A DNA stretch of 64,000 nucleotides from Piromyces finnis (taxonomy: Eukaryota; Neocallimastigomycota; Neocallimastigomycetes; Neocallimastigales; Neocallimastigaceae), in the NCBI GenBank assembly GCA_002104945.1, contig MCFH01000022.1, positions 558,001 through 622,000 on the forward strand, in the 5' to 3' direction. The position numbers and the translations under genes are program-made. The notes below the pieces were generated by a model that ran no database searches, was not told the DNA's origin, and was given only the letters and a program-made list of their open reading frames with translations. Below, piece by piece: positions 40,161-50,903 of the stretch (positions are counted from its first letter, which is position 1; the number at the start of each line of letters is the position of its first letter).

Positions 40161-40275
40161 ATCAATACGTTAGTTCCGAGGTCTATCTACGTTTTGTTTA
40201 GGTCATGTTTTGTGAGGTTATCATACATTAGGTTTACAATTTATCGAGGGTCTACATACGTTTTGTTGAGGGTTA
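39457..40275. repeat. degenerate local repeat interrupted by a SINE-like insertion
   Basis: Three related blocks share GTCTATCTACGTTTTGTTGA-like sequence, CAATACRTTAGTTC and GAGGGTTATATACG. They lie at about 39457-39530, 39571-39582 continuing at 40159-40210, and 40228-40275. The middle block is split by the element at 39583-40157. Together they look like an old tandem array of a unit of about 100 bp, more GC-rich than its surroundings. Confidence 0.6.
39583..40157 (+). mobile_element. SINE-like retroelement with tRNA-like head, poly(A) tail and 13-bp target-site duplication
   Basis: The 13-mer AGAATCAATACGT is present at 39570-39582 and at 40158-40170. The insert ends in an A run from 40118. 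Near its 5' end is a tRNA-like segment: an A-box-like TCCTGGTTGTTAAGG (about 39599-39613), a CCTTA-7 nt-TAAGG stem-loop (39619-39635) and a good B box GGTTCGACC (39641-39649). These are Pol III promoter features typical of SINEs. About 50 bp near the 3' end (39983-40031, GAGCGTC...GCTGAAGAAACAGTA onward) closely match the end of the LINE ORF at 49672-49719. That is how many SINEs borrow LINE machinery. No ORF is present. At about 575 bp it is long for a SINE. Confidence 0.75.
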
Positions 40276-43200
40276 TATATGCAATATATTGGATGTTATA
40301 CAATTTATTCGAGCCATCTACATTATTTACTTACATTAATGTACTAGCGTATTAAAATACATATGTATTTATTAATACAGAAAATGAAAAAAAATAAAAA
40401 ATTTAAAAAATAATATCATGTGATATCAACACAAATTTTAAAAATTCTTTAATTTTTATTGGTGGAATTTATTTAATTTTTAAAATTTAAAATTTAAAAT
40501 TATTAAATAAAGAATTTTTGACCCAAAAAAAATTTTAAAAAATTTATGGTTTAATAAACAAAAAGTTGAGTTTAAAGAAAGCATATACTAAAATTATTAT
40601 TTTAAAATAGAAAAAAAAAGATTTATAATATAAAAATGAAAGAAATTCAATGATACTAATAATGCAACGCTCATAAACATTAAATTTTATATAATCTTAG
40701 TATTTTAAGAATTAGAAAACAGTTTTCTTTTATAAAAAGATACTATATTTTTTTAATGAATATTATAATCTACTATATATTGTATTGTATATAATATATA
40801 AATTAATTTTTTTTGATAATGTAATGAATTATAGAAATACAATTACAATATATTAAAATAAATTATTAATATATTATATATATATCATTTTAGATAAAAT
40901 AATTTTTTGTTTTTTTGTATACATTTTTGTTATAAATTTTCTTACATTATTTTTTGTAATAAGAATTAATGATGATTTTCAATGTTTTGTAATATAATTT
41001 AATTTTATTGGCCAATATTCTATATTACAATATATCAACCAATAATATCTCACACAATATACTGATGTAGTGTAGAATTTTCCAAAAATAAATTAAATTT
41101 TTTTGATTATTTATAGTAGGAAGGAAGAAGAAGTATTTTTTTTACTATTGTATAAAGCCTATTTTTTTAATTTATTAAAGTTTTAATAAAAATATTCTAA
41201 AAAAGGAAATAAGATTTAATTAATACGTTATTTATACATTATTCTATATTATTATAATATATACTTTATATATATTAAATTACATTAACCATTTAATATT
41301 TCCATTTGTATATAAATTAATATTTAAGATATTTAATTGTGTACATTTGTAGAATATAATTAATATATTGTACATTAATTTATATGTAAATTTTTGTGTT
41401 ATTTCAATGTTTTAACATGGTATCATCAACTTTATTGCATATATTAAAATATAATTTAATATATTTATAATTATATACATATCCCTATTTAGACAAAATA
41501 CTCCAATTTAATTTAAAAATGTACACATTTTAATATTATGTATTACACACTAATACAACCATTCATTATTAATGTATATTGCAATATAATGTAATATACA
41601 TTTATTAATTTAACAAGTTTCATTTTTTTAATGAAAAAAAAATTAATTTAATTTTAATTATTGAATAATTTAAATTTTTAAATAAAATATGTATAGGTAG
41701 TAGTAGTACTGATTGTGATTGTGGTGGCTGTGGTGATTATGATAGTAGGTAATGAGGATAGAAAACCTATGACTGATATAGCTAGGTATTTTAGATAGAA
41801 TGTAGAATAAGAATAGGTTAATACTTTTTTGTATTATTATCCTAGTAAAGAGGGAAAGATTTAAAGTTTTTATTATTATTATTAAGATATAAGATATTTT
41901 AGATAGAAGTTAATTCTTAATATTATTATCATCATCATCAAAAAAGGAATGAAAAAAAAAAAGTTTATCATTCTTTTAGTTATTTTATTGTTTTATTAAA
42001 AAAGCTAATAGTACAGCTATTTGCAATTAAAAAAAAAGTATATATAATAATATATTATATGTATTTTTGTATATTAAATAATAAAATTTAAACTTTTTTT
42101 AAATGTAAAGGTCTATCATTTCTTCATTATATATATTTAGTTTTTTTTTTATCCTGTCTTATTTCATTTCTAAATACGGCACTCAAAAAAAAAAAAAGGT
42201 GCCATTTTATTAATAGAATAATTATATTTTATTAAAATTATTAAAAAAAAAAGTATCTTTATAGTAATAAAGAAGGAATAAATAATTAACATTTATACTT
42301 TTTATTTAAATTGAATACTACCGTTTTACACAATAAATGTAACTATTTATATAATAAAGTTTAACATTTCATTTTTGATACACATCAAAACTAAAAAGTA
42401 CAATAACAATTTATTATAAAAAAATAATTATAGTAACATTTATTATTTAATGAATCTTAATTTTTTTTTATATAAGATTTTATTGTTGTGATGATAATGA
42501 CAAACTTTATCCTTTTTTTTTTTTTTTTTATTTAATAGGCTTATTAAAAAGAAAAGATAAATTAAAAAGATAGTGTTGAATTATTGTTAAGGTGTAAGAA
42601 AGTAATTAACTAAAACTTTAATAATAATCAATTATACATGAACAAGTGAAATGTGTTTTTAAAGAGTTTTACCTTTTTTTTTTTAAGTTTTAAATTTATC
42701 AAATTTATCAAATTAAAGTTTTTTTTTATTACATTATTTACGGTGTTTTTTTCAATTTTTTTTTTTTTTTTTTCATTCTCACCATCATACTTTATCGTGA
42801 ATGAATGACTTTTAACTTTTATATTTTTTTTTCTATACAAGTAAAAGCAAATAATTAAAAAAAAAAAAAACGGTAATTTTTTTTAATTAATTATTTCTTT
42901 ATAAAGTTTATTATTATTAAAGAGAGAGGTATCGTGGTAGCTATATAGATAATGCTACTTTATTAATGAAATAGGCCTAACATAATATGAAATAAAATAA
43001 TTTTTTTTTATTTAAAAATATATAATATAGTTATTATTACATTTTCATGATTAGATATTCTAATAGAAATAAAAGTCATGATACTTGTAGAATAATAACA
43101 TTCCTTTAAAAGATGTGTGTGCATGTAGGATTCATTGATGAGAATCATTGAATTTAATTATCATTTATTTAATTTAAATAAAAATTTTTATTTAATAAAA

Positions 43201-44204
43201 TGTTTTTTTTGGGTGGAGTTTTAAATATTATTATGAAGTATCAAAAGCATGATCAAACAAAACCAAAGCTAAAAATATCAAAAAGTCAAAAAATAAAAAA
43301 CTGTTTATTTATTATCATTATTTCATTATTAATAAAAAAAAAAATAGTTTAAATTTTAAAATTATTTTAATTAAAATTAAAGTTTTCAATTTTTTTTTAA
43401 AAAAATGGATGAATTTATTTTTAAATTATAATTAAGGTAAATATTGAAAAACAAAAACAAAAATTAAATTTTTAATTAATTTTTATTTTTTTTACTTTTA
43501 TTGATACTTTACATGATTAAAGAAAAAAAAAAAAAAAAAGGAAAGAAAAAAAAAAAAGGAAAGAAAAAAAAAAGTAAAATGGGAATACTTAAATTTTATT
43601 ATTATTATTTATCAAGAGCTTTGCTAAAGGATTAATTGAACCAAAGGTCAAAAAAAGATGATTATAAAATAAAATTAAAATAATTAAAATTAATAAAAGA
43701 ATTATAACAATAAACCTAAAAATTAATAATAAAATTCAATAAAATTATATAAATAACGCCCTTTTAAAAGTGCCGTTTATAATTATTATTTAATTATGAA
43801 TGACCTTATAAACTTTATATTTAAATTGAAATCTTAAATTGACGACAATTATTTATTTATCAATACTAAAAAAAGTTTTTAGTTATTGTGGAATAGAGTA
43901 TTACTATGACTTTTTATTTAAAACTTTATTCTTAATTAATTTGGTTTCCATGCTATAAATAAAACTTTTATGGAAAGAATAACAAGTTAATAGTAATTAC
44001 AGTTACAACTAATAACAAAAAAAAATAATACAAACAATTCAATAATACTAATACTAATACAAATAATAATTAGAGTAATAATAATAATACTAATACTACT
44101 ACTACTACTACTAATAATAATAATCATAATCATAATAATAATAATAATACTAATACTAATACTAATACTAATACTAATACTAATACTAATACTAATACTA
44201 ATAC

Positions 44205-44239
<35 letters not shown>

Positions 44240-46215
44240 ATAATAATAATAATCATAATAATAATAGTACTAATAATAGTAATAGTAATATTAATAATAT
44301 AGAATACTTTTAGAGTAAGAATAAATTTTTTTAATGATCATTTAAAAGCTTTAACATGAGTACTAATAAATTATTGAGAATACAATGATGCCAAAAAACT
44401 TGACACTAGGAATGAAATTACATACAATAAATATGATTTATTTTTTTTTTCTATAATTTCTCCTTCTTTTTATTATCTTTCTTTTTACCTTTTTTCCTTT
44501 TGCTATTTTTCCTTTTATTTCTTTTTGTCATCATTTCTCTTATTACCTTTTTTATTTCATTTTCTTCTGTCATCTTTCTATCATTTTTCGCTTTTTTTTT
44601 TTTAGTAAAGTTGCCATAAAAGTTCATAATTAATTTTTAATAAAGAAAAATCATTTTTTAATAAATAGTTTAATTTTACCAGCAATTAAAAAAAATTAGA
44701 AAATGATGTGGCGGTGAGCTTATAAAAAATTCTTATTTTCACCACCACCACCACTACTATTACTACTATTACTACTATTACTACATTCCTACTATTATTA
44801 CATCATTATCATTACTACTACACGGTATTATCAGTATCATTGACTACTGTTACTATCACCACCACTACCTACCTTCTTATAATTTGATACTTTATTATTA
44901 ATTAAACTTTTATATTATTTAGTATTCTTTCTTTAATTTTATTATTTATTAAGGTTTAAAGGTTAAAAGTCTATTTTTTAATAATAAATTTAATTTTATA
45001 ATTAAAACGGTGAATATATTAAAACAAAAGTCTACATATATTATATTATTATTTCAATATATAATTTCATTGTTTCTATTATTTTAGTAATTAATTAGGA
45101 TTGTATTTAAATATATAGTTTAAATAAAAGTTAATAGAATAACAATTAATAACAATTATACTTTAATATATTTTAATATTAAAATAGAATAGGGTTTGTA
45201 TAAAAATTATTTTTTGTCTTAAAATCCTTAAAATTGATTGGACGGTGATTTTTTTAAATACATTTTATAATTCAACTATATTGTAATAAATTGTATCATA
45301 TATTAGATAGATGATTTTTATTTTTTTGTTCTTTTTAATATTAAATATAATTCATTTTAACCAATGAAATATCTTCTTGGATGTTAAAAAATAATACAGA
45401 ATCTTACTTTTTATGATAATAAATAATTATTTCTTAATTTAGTAAAAATTTTTTTGTAGTTCTTATTCAATTTGACAGTATATTGATAATATATTAGAAT
45501 ATATGATAGAATATAATAATCCAAATAAATATTGTTTATTATTATATGATACAATAAAATATTGATATAATCTATCATATATTATATACAATAATTATAC
45601 ATTTATCTACGTTTTTTATATTGCTAATTTATTTTTTTGTAATTTAATATTTTTTTCCATAATATATAGGATTCTAATTCTAATTCAATTCAATTCTATT
45701 TATTTTATCAATTGTAATATACATTTCCATTTATTAATTAATTTAGCCACTTGTATTTATCATATATTGAAGTCTATTCATCATTGAGACGCTGACTGGA
45801 GCTTTAAAAACTTTAAAAGTAACCTATTCAATTAATAAAAAAAATTTATATATATAAAGCCTTTTTTCTTTTTTTTTTTTTTTTTTTCAAGTTTTACATT
45901 TTTAAAATTGTTTTATTATTTATATTAAAATTTGCAATTATTTATTTTATTTATATTTTTGTAATATAGATTTAGTTATCAAAAATATTTATAAATAATA
46001 TTAAATAGAATCAACTTTTTTTTTTAGATCAATTTTAAATTATATTAATTTATTATTAGACGAATAAAAAAAGTTTTTTAATTTTTAATTACACCAATCT
46101 TGTATATATTATATATAGACTTTTAATAATAAATAAACAAAAACAAATTCAATCTATCAATAAAAAAAAAATTCAAAATCAATTGTTAAAATAAAATAAA
46201 AACAACAACAACAAC
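40276..46215. other. long AT-rich intergenic spacer
   Basis: Almost 6 kb with no supported gene. It contains a GTG/GAT-rich microsatellite patch near 41696-41750, purine runs GGAAAGAAAA near 43530-43573, ACT/ACC triplet runs at 44740-44870 and the ACTAAT repeat listed separately. The last few hundred bases, with AACAACAACAAC just before the ATG, are the likely 5' UTR of the SH3 gene. Confidence 0.55.
44041..44292. repeat. ACTAAT/ACT/AAT microsatellite
   Basis: Blocks of AAT, ACT and a core of about twelve ACTAAT hexamers (44145-44213). The same hexamer makes up the larger array at 50139-50385. Confidence 0.9.
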
Positions 46216-47403
46216 ATGAATTCAAAAAGTATATTATTCATTTTTGCTTTATTCGCTTTATTCAGTTTAGCTTCAACCAATGTTGTTGCTCAAGAAAAGA
46301 GAAATGTTAATGATGATAATGAACTTCTTATGGAAGCTGTTAAAATGATTGAAAAACTTGTCAATCTTAAGACAGAAAGTGATAGTGTTTCTGAACAAAT
46401 GAAAAACACAGTTACTGAACAACTTAATGCAGCTGATAACAGTAAGAATATGGAAGAAGTTGATATGGTTGAAGAAGGAAATAATGATGATTTAGAAGAA
46501 GTTGAAGTTCTTACTGTTACTGTATACGAAGATGAAGAAGAAGATGAATTTGGTGGTGTTGATGGTAATGCTGTTTTAAACAGCCTTGAAGGTGAAGAAG
46601 ATATTGTCGAAGAAGATGGTAATGGTGAAGAAGGTGTTGATGCTAACATGGATGTTCTTCCAGAATTAAATGTTAACCAAGGTTTAAATGTTGTTGAAAC
46701 TGAAATGAACAATGATGATGATGAAAGTGTTGATGTTTCAATTGATTACAATGTTGATGAAAACAATTTAAAGGTTGCTAATGATGGTGTAAACAATTAC
46801 TACGTTGTTGATGTTGAAAACTATACTGATGAAGAAGGTACTAGAGATTCTTACATTGTTGATTTCTCTAATGTAGATGAATTAGAAAAGGACGAAAGTA
46901 ATGCTGGAAAGATTGTTGGTGGTCTCGCTGGTGGTGCTTTCACTATTGCTCTTATTGCTGGTTTCGGTTACAAATACACTCAACGTAACAAGCGTGTTTT
47001 ATTACCATTCCATGAAGATCTTGAAAAGGGTGAATTCTTTGATAAGAACTCCACTGAACACATCATTCCAGTTTGGGCTGCTACTGTAAAGAAGGAAGAA
47101 AGTGAAGAAGAAAAGGAAGAAGAAGAAAAATTATTTGAAGTTGTCTACAACTACGAACCAGAATTACCAGATGAATTAAAGTTAACTGTTGGTGATAAGA
47201 TTAAGATTAAGGAAATCTATGAAGATGGTTGGGCTTATGGTTACAACAAGACCACTCAATTATTTGGTACATTCCCATCTACCTCATTAGGTGAAAACTT
47301 CAACCCAGAATCTGTTCCACAATACAAACCAGAAGAAATTGCTGTTGAAATGAACGACAATATGGTTGAAGAATTAAAGAAGAAAATTGTTGAAAGCAAC
47401 TAA
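46216..47403 (+). CDS. single-pass membrane protein with acidic ectodomain and C-terminal SH3 domain
   Basis: One exon, 395 residues. A signal peptide (MNSKSILFIFALFALFSLAS, cleavage near NVVA) is followed by about 200 very acidic residues rich in Glu, Asp, Asn and Val. One membrane helix lies at about 231-251 (GKIVGGLAGGAFTIALIAGF), then a basic stop-transfer sequence (YKYTQRNKR). The cytoplasmic part ends in an SH3 domain at about 305-360: LFEVVYNYEPELPDELKLTV, then GDKIKIKEIYEDGWAYGYN, then LFGTFPSTSL. It contains the ALYDY-like YNYEP, the W of EDGWAYG and the FP-S of the third pocket, so ligand binding is plausible. Type I topology is inferred. Such proteins may couple cell-surface or wall signals to proline-rich partners. 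Codon use is more GC-rich at third positions than in neighbours, as expected of a well-expressed gene. Confidence 0.88.
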   Translation: MNSKSILFIFALFALFSLASTNVVAQEKRNVNDDNELLMEAVKMIEKLVNLKTESDSVSEQMKNTVTEQLNAADNSKNMEEVDMVEEGNNDDLEEVEVLTVTVYEDEEEDEFGGVDGNAVLNSLEGEEDIVEEDGNGEEGVDANMDVLPELNVNQGLNVVETEMNNDDDESVDVSIDYNVDENNLKVANDGVNNYYVVDVENYTDEEGTRDSYIVDFSNVDELEKDESNAGKIVGGLAGGAFTIALIAGFGYKYTQRNKRVLLPFHEDLEKGEFFDKNSTEHIIPVWAATVKKEESEEEKEEEEKLFEVVYNYEPELPDELKLTVGDKIKIKEIYEDGWAYGYNKTTQLFGTFPSTSLGENFNPESVPQYKPEEIAVEMNDNMVEELKKKIVESN

Positions 47404-48195
47404 GCTTTTTTAAAAATTGCACATTACTTTTTACACATTCGCAAAAGTAAATATATAATTTTTACTTAATACACGCGTCGTATTTATTCATATAATAAAT
47501 CATGAATAAAATAATATTTATTTTTATTATTTAAAGTTGTTTTAGAAATCTAATAATATAGTTTTTAATTTTTTTGGAAATTTGCCTATTTTTACCGTTA
47601 TTATTACTAAGGGTAGAAAGAAGCATTAAATAAATAATAATCAAAGAAATTAAGGGATTTTTAGAAAACAATTATTTATTATTTTTTTTAATTTTATAAT
47701 TTGTAATTTTAGATTTATAGAAATTTATTTATAATATCAAAAAAACTATTTTCTATTTTGTAAATAGAAAAACAAAAGGCCAATATTCTTTTCTAGAAAG
47801 AATTAGAATAACATGGTATGATGGTTATTTTGATATTTATTATCTATTATATTAGTTGATAAATGGTTTTTATATATTTTATATTATATATTTTTGTGCC
47901 AATTTATTTTTACAACTAATAATGCAAATATATATATATATAAATATTAATATTTTCAAAACAAAATTTTTTAATTATTAATTTGTAAATTAATACAAAT
48001 TTTACTTTCTGAAAAAAAAAGAAAAAAAAACGAAAAGTAAAAGCTTTTTTTTTTTATTTCTTTTATTTTGTTTTAATATCATTATTTAGATGATGTTTTA
48101 GTTTATTAATAAAAATATAAAAACTTTTTTATAAAAAAAATTGTTTTTAAGGGTTTTTTTTTTTTGTAAAAGAGATAATTTTGTTGATATTATTT
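47404..48195. other. AT-rich spacer
   Basis: Holds the 3' flank of the SH3 gene. No gene was seen. Confidence 0.55.
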
Positions 48196-48318
48196 CTCTT
48201 AAACTGTATTATTAAAGATCTCGTCCAATCTATTCCTCCCATGTTTCATTACTCTTGGGCTAAAGAATCTTGTTCATTACATAAGAAGCTTATGAAAATT
48301 AATATTAAAAGTATTTAA
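48196..48318 (+). mobile_element. LINE fragment, out-of-order piece of the RT C-terminal region
   Basis: The frame reads LNCIIKDLVQSIPPMFHYSW, then AKESCSLHKKLMKINI, and ends in TAA. It is clearly related to a segment inside the larger LINE fragment just downstream (NCIISYLVNYIPKFRKYTWC, SSRTLDKKLKKHGDI). That piece normally lies about 120 codons after the YLGxPFD-type motif but here precedes it, so this is a separate, older copy or a rearranged piece. Confidence 0.65.
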
Positions 48319-48324
48319 AGATAT

Positions 48325-49975
48325 TAGATTGGTGTTCCATTTGATAAGAATCTGTCCCTTAAACCAGTTATTAAAACTCTTAATAACAAGGTTTTGAAAG
48401 GACTTTTTTCAGTCAGTAAATTTTTAAGAAATCCTAATATTCCTATTCCCTTCAAAAAGCTAGTACTTAACTCGCAAGTGATTAGCAGAGTTTCATACTT
48501 TGCACCATTACTTGGATCCAACAAAGCTAGGTCTAGGATTGCTCAGAAGCATGTTAACAAAGGAATACGATGGGTTGCCGGAGTTTATAAAGCTGTATCG
48601 TTTATATCTTTATACTCTATCTCAAAAAATTTGAATATTCCTCCATTGTCAGCCAAATGTGCTTTAGCTCAGGTTAGATGTTTTAACAAATGGAAAAACT
48701 CAAATTGTATTATCTCATACCTTGTCAATTACATTCCTAAATTTAGAAAATACACGTGGTGCAAATCAAGTAGGACACTTGATAAAAAACTAAAGAAACA
48801 TGGAGATATTAAAGCAGTTAAAAACTTTTATTGGAAAGATCTCAAAGGGAATTCAATCAAAGCGCAATATTATGATGATAATAGATTTATTGAAACTAAA
48901 GATTTCATTAAATTATGTTATGAGTACCCAGAGTTTGCCTATGGCTTCTACTGGCTATTGAAAGCAAGAAGCGGATACAAGTTGGATGCTAGAGTTGCCA
49001 AAGCTGCTAAATTTGTTGATCCAGTTTGTCCTAACTACTGTCCATGTTGCAAGTGTGGAGATCAAAGTATTAAACATTGGTTATTAGATTGTCCAACATT
49101 TAGAGATATCCGTATTAAACATTGTGATTCTATAGTCCAGCTATTAAATTTTTTCAGTCAACGTAATTCCAATAGTCCTATCAATAATAATGAAATTGAT
49201 AATGTCAGCAGAGATAGCAATAACAGTAATAGTAATAGTAACAATAGTAATAATAACAATAGTAATAATAACAATAGTAGTAATAGTAATAATAGAAATA
49301 GTAATAATAACAATAGTAGTAATAGAAATAATAATATTAGTAATGATAGCAATAGTGATGATAATAATTCTAATTTAGATAGTAATTTAGTTAATGATAG
49401 TAATAGTTCTAATAATCCGGTGAATATTAATGCGTATGATTATTCTAGTGTGTGCAGTAAAATATTTAAATTCCTTCTTGGGGGAAGAAGTTTTAACAAT
49501 ATTAATTACAATTCAAGGGAATGGAAAGAACTTTGTAAGCGTCAGATTCAATCTGGTACTAATGAAGGAACACCATTCTTGACGGTAACAGCGGAACTTC
49601 TAACCAAAATCATGCCTTTTGCTATTGGCCAGCAATGGTCAATGTTCAAAAGGTTTGAAGCAACATCCAAGAGCGTCAATGCTGAAGAAACAGTAAGACA
49701 GGCCAGGAGGGCCAGCGCAACCAATGGAGATCATAATTTTGTCCCATGATAAAATTTTGATCTTTGGCTCGGTGTCCCATTGGAAGTCAAATATAATTAT
49801 TATACTTTAGTATGATAGTGGCTTTCTTACTTTAATTAAAATTACTAGAATACATTATACCCAATTTTTATTCATTTGTGTTTATTTAAACATATTTTTT
49901 TTTATATTTAATTTTTTTATTACATGTATTATAATTTTAATTAAATTAATAATAAAGTTTAAAATATTTGATGCC

Positions 49976-50005
<30 letters not shown>
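48325..50005 (+). mobile_element. 5'-truncated non-LTR retrotransposon (LINE), RT C-terminal half, 3' UTR and poly(A)
   Basis: The open frame from about 48328 to the TGA at 49749 encodes the C-terminal part of a LINE ORF2. It opens at IGVPFDKNLSLKPVIK, the start of the conserved block after the RT palm. ISRVSYFAPLLGSNKARSR and IPPLSAKCALAQVRCFNKWK follow, as in many fungal and microsporidian LINE polyproteins. A CCHC zinc knuckle follows (CPCCKCGDQSIKHWLLDC). An in-frame TAG precedes the first motif. The endonuclease and RT catalytic YxDD are missing, so it cannot move by itself. After the knuckle a long Asn/Ser tract (49180-49420) has expanded inside the ORF. The 3' UTR ends GATGCCGTT followed by an A run of about 27. 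No target-site duplication could be matched on the 5' side. Confidence 0.88.
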
Positions 50006-50006
<1 letters not shown>

Positions 50007-50020
50007 ACTCCTTGAAATGA

Positions 50021-50179
50021 AAGTATGAAAAACAATTTATAACTATTTTTTTTACGTTTCTTCTTGGTGGAACTTTAGCATATAATGCGCTACAAATCGA
50101 TAAAGCGGAACAAAAATATTTGAATGAACAACATAGTAAACATACTACTACTACATACTACTACTACTACTACTACTAA
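50021..50179 (+). CDS. orphan open segment, possible last exon of a small membrane protein
   Basis: Immediately after the LINE tail, a frame of about 52 codons reads KYEKQFITIFFTFLLGGTLA, then YNALQIDKAEQKYLNEQHSK. It then enters the ACT repeat as Thr and Tyr and stops at TAA 50177. The composition (one hydrophobic helix, then a charged helix) looks like real coding sequence, unlike the surrounding AT DNA. There is no ATG and an in-frame TGA lies just upstream. A splice acceptor (AAAG|TATGAA) is possible, in which case the LINE sits in the preceding intron. No upstream exon was found and the family is unknown. It could equally be a gene remnant. Confidence 0.35.
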   Translation, partial: KYEKQFITIFFTFLLGGTLAYNALQIDKAEQKYLNEQHSKHTTTTYYYYYYY

Positions 50180-50385
50180 TACTACTACTAATACTACTAC
50201 TAATACTAATACTAATACTAATACTAATACTAATACTAATACTAATACTAATACTAATACTAATACTAATACTAATACTAATACTAATACTAATACTAAT
50301 ACTAATACTAATACTAATACTAATACTAATACTAATACTAATACTAATACTAATACTAATACTAATTACTAATTACTAATTACTA
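50139..50385. repeat. (ACT)n and (ACTAAT)n microsatellite
   Basis: A short ACT array is followed by about thirty ACTAAT hexamers and ATTACTAATTACTA variants. One frame gives a Thr-Asn dipeptide repeat, which I do not regard as a protein. An (AAT)n stretch follows at 50404-50437. Confidence 0.92.
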
Positions 50386-50400
50386 AAACAATAATATTAA

Positions 50401-50437
<37 letters not shown>

Positions 50438-50821
50438 TATGATTATAATTAGAATAATAGTAACAATGTTACTACACCTAACTACAATAATATTAGTATT
50501 ATTATTAATTAAAAATATTATTATTTAATCATAATTTAATTTAAAATTCATTTTATTAAATGATCCTCCCTTACTAAATTATTAAATGAAATATTAAAAA
50601 TCATATTAAAAAATTTTTTTTTATTTCATTGGATTTTAATATTTCATTTGTTTTTTTTTTTGTTATTTATGTATTTGTCTTTTATATGTAAAAAAAAAGA
50701 AACACATTAATAAATAAAAAAAAAAAAAAAATGGTATCCCTCTATTTTTATCAAGTTTTCAATCATTCATTTTGCCAAAACATTATTTTTATTGATATAC
50801 CTAAAATTGTAAGCAAGCAAA
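50386..50821. other. AT-rich spacer before the tRNA
   Basis: AAT repeat and AT-rich sequence. No gene was seen. Confidence 0.55.
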
Positions 50822-50903
50822 GTCAGTTTGTCCGAGTGGTTAAGGAGTCAGACTTGAAATCTGATGGGCTCTGCCCGCGCAGGTTCAAACCCTGCAGCTG
50901 ACG
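50822..50903 (+). tRNA. trnS-UGA: tRNA-Ser (anticodon UGA)
   Basis: 82 nt without an intron. The 7-bp acceptor stem pairs GTCAGTT with AGCTGAC (one G-U). The A box region is TGTCCGAGTGGTTAAGGAGT. The anticodon arm is TCAGA-CTTGAAA-TCTGA, with TGA at positions 34-36. A long variable arm (GGGCTCTGCCC) is typical of Ser. The T arm is GCAGG-TTCAAAC-CCTGC, with a good B box GGTTCAAAC. It reads UCA, a common codon in this AT-rich genome. No CCA is encoded, as expected for a eukaryote. TTTT tracts follow within 20 bp. Confidence 0.96.

Noticed and set aside
43987-44256. Minus-strand Ile/Ser frame
   Set aside because: Microsatellite translation without any non-repetitive coding part.
46290-46712. 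Minus-strand Ser/Thr/Pro-rich frame of 140 codons
   Set aside because: It is the antisense shadow of the acidic ectodomain of the SH3 protein; Glu/Asp codons read as Ser/Phe in reverse.
50124-50372. Thr-Asn dipeptide-repeat protein
   Set aside because: It is wholly the ACT/ACTAAT microsatellite; only its first ten codons are non-repetitive.
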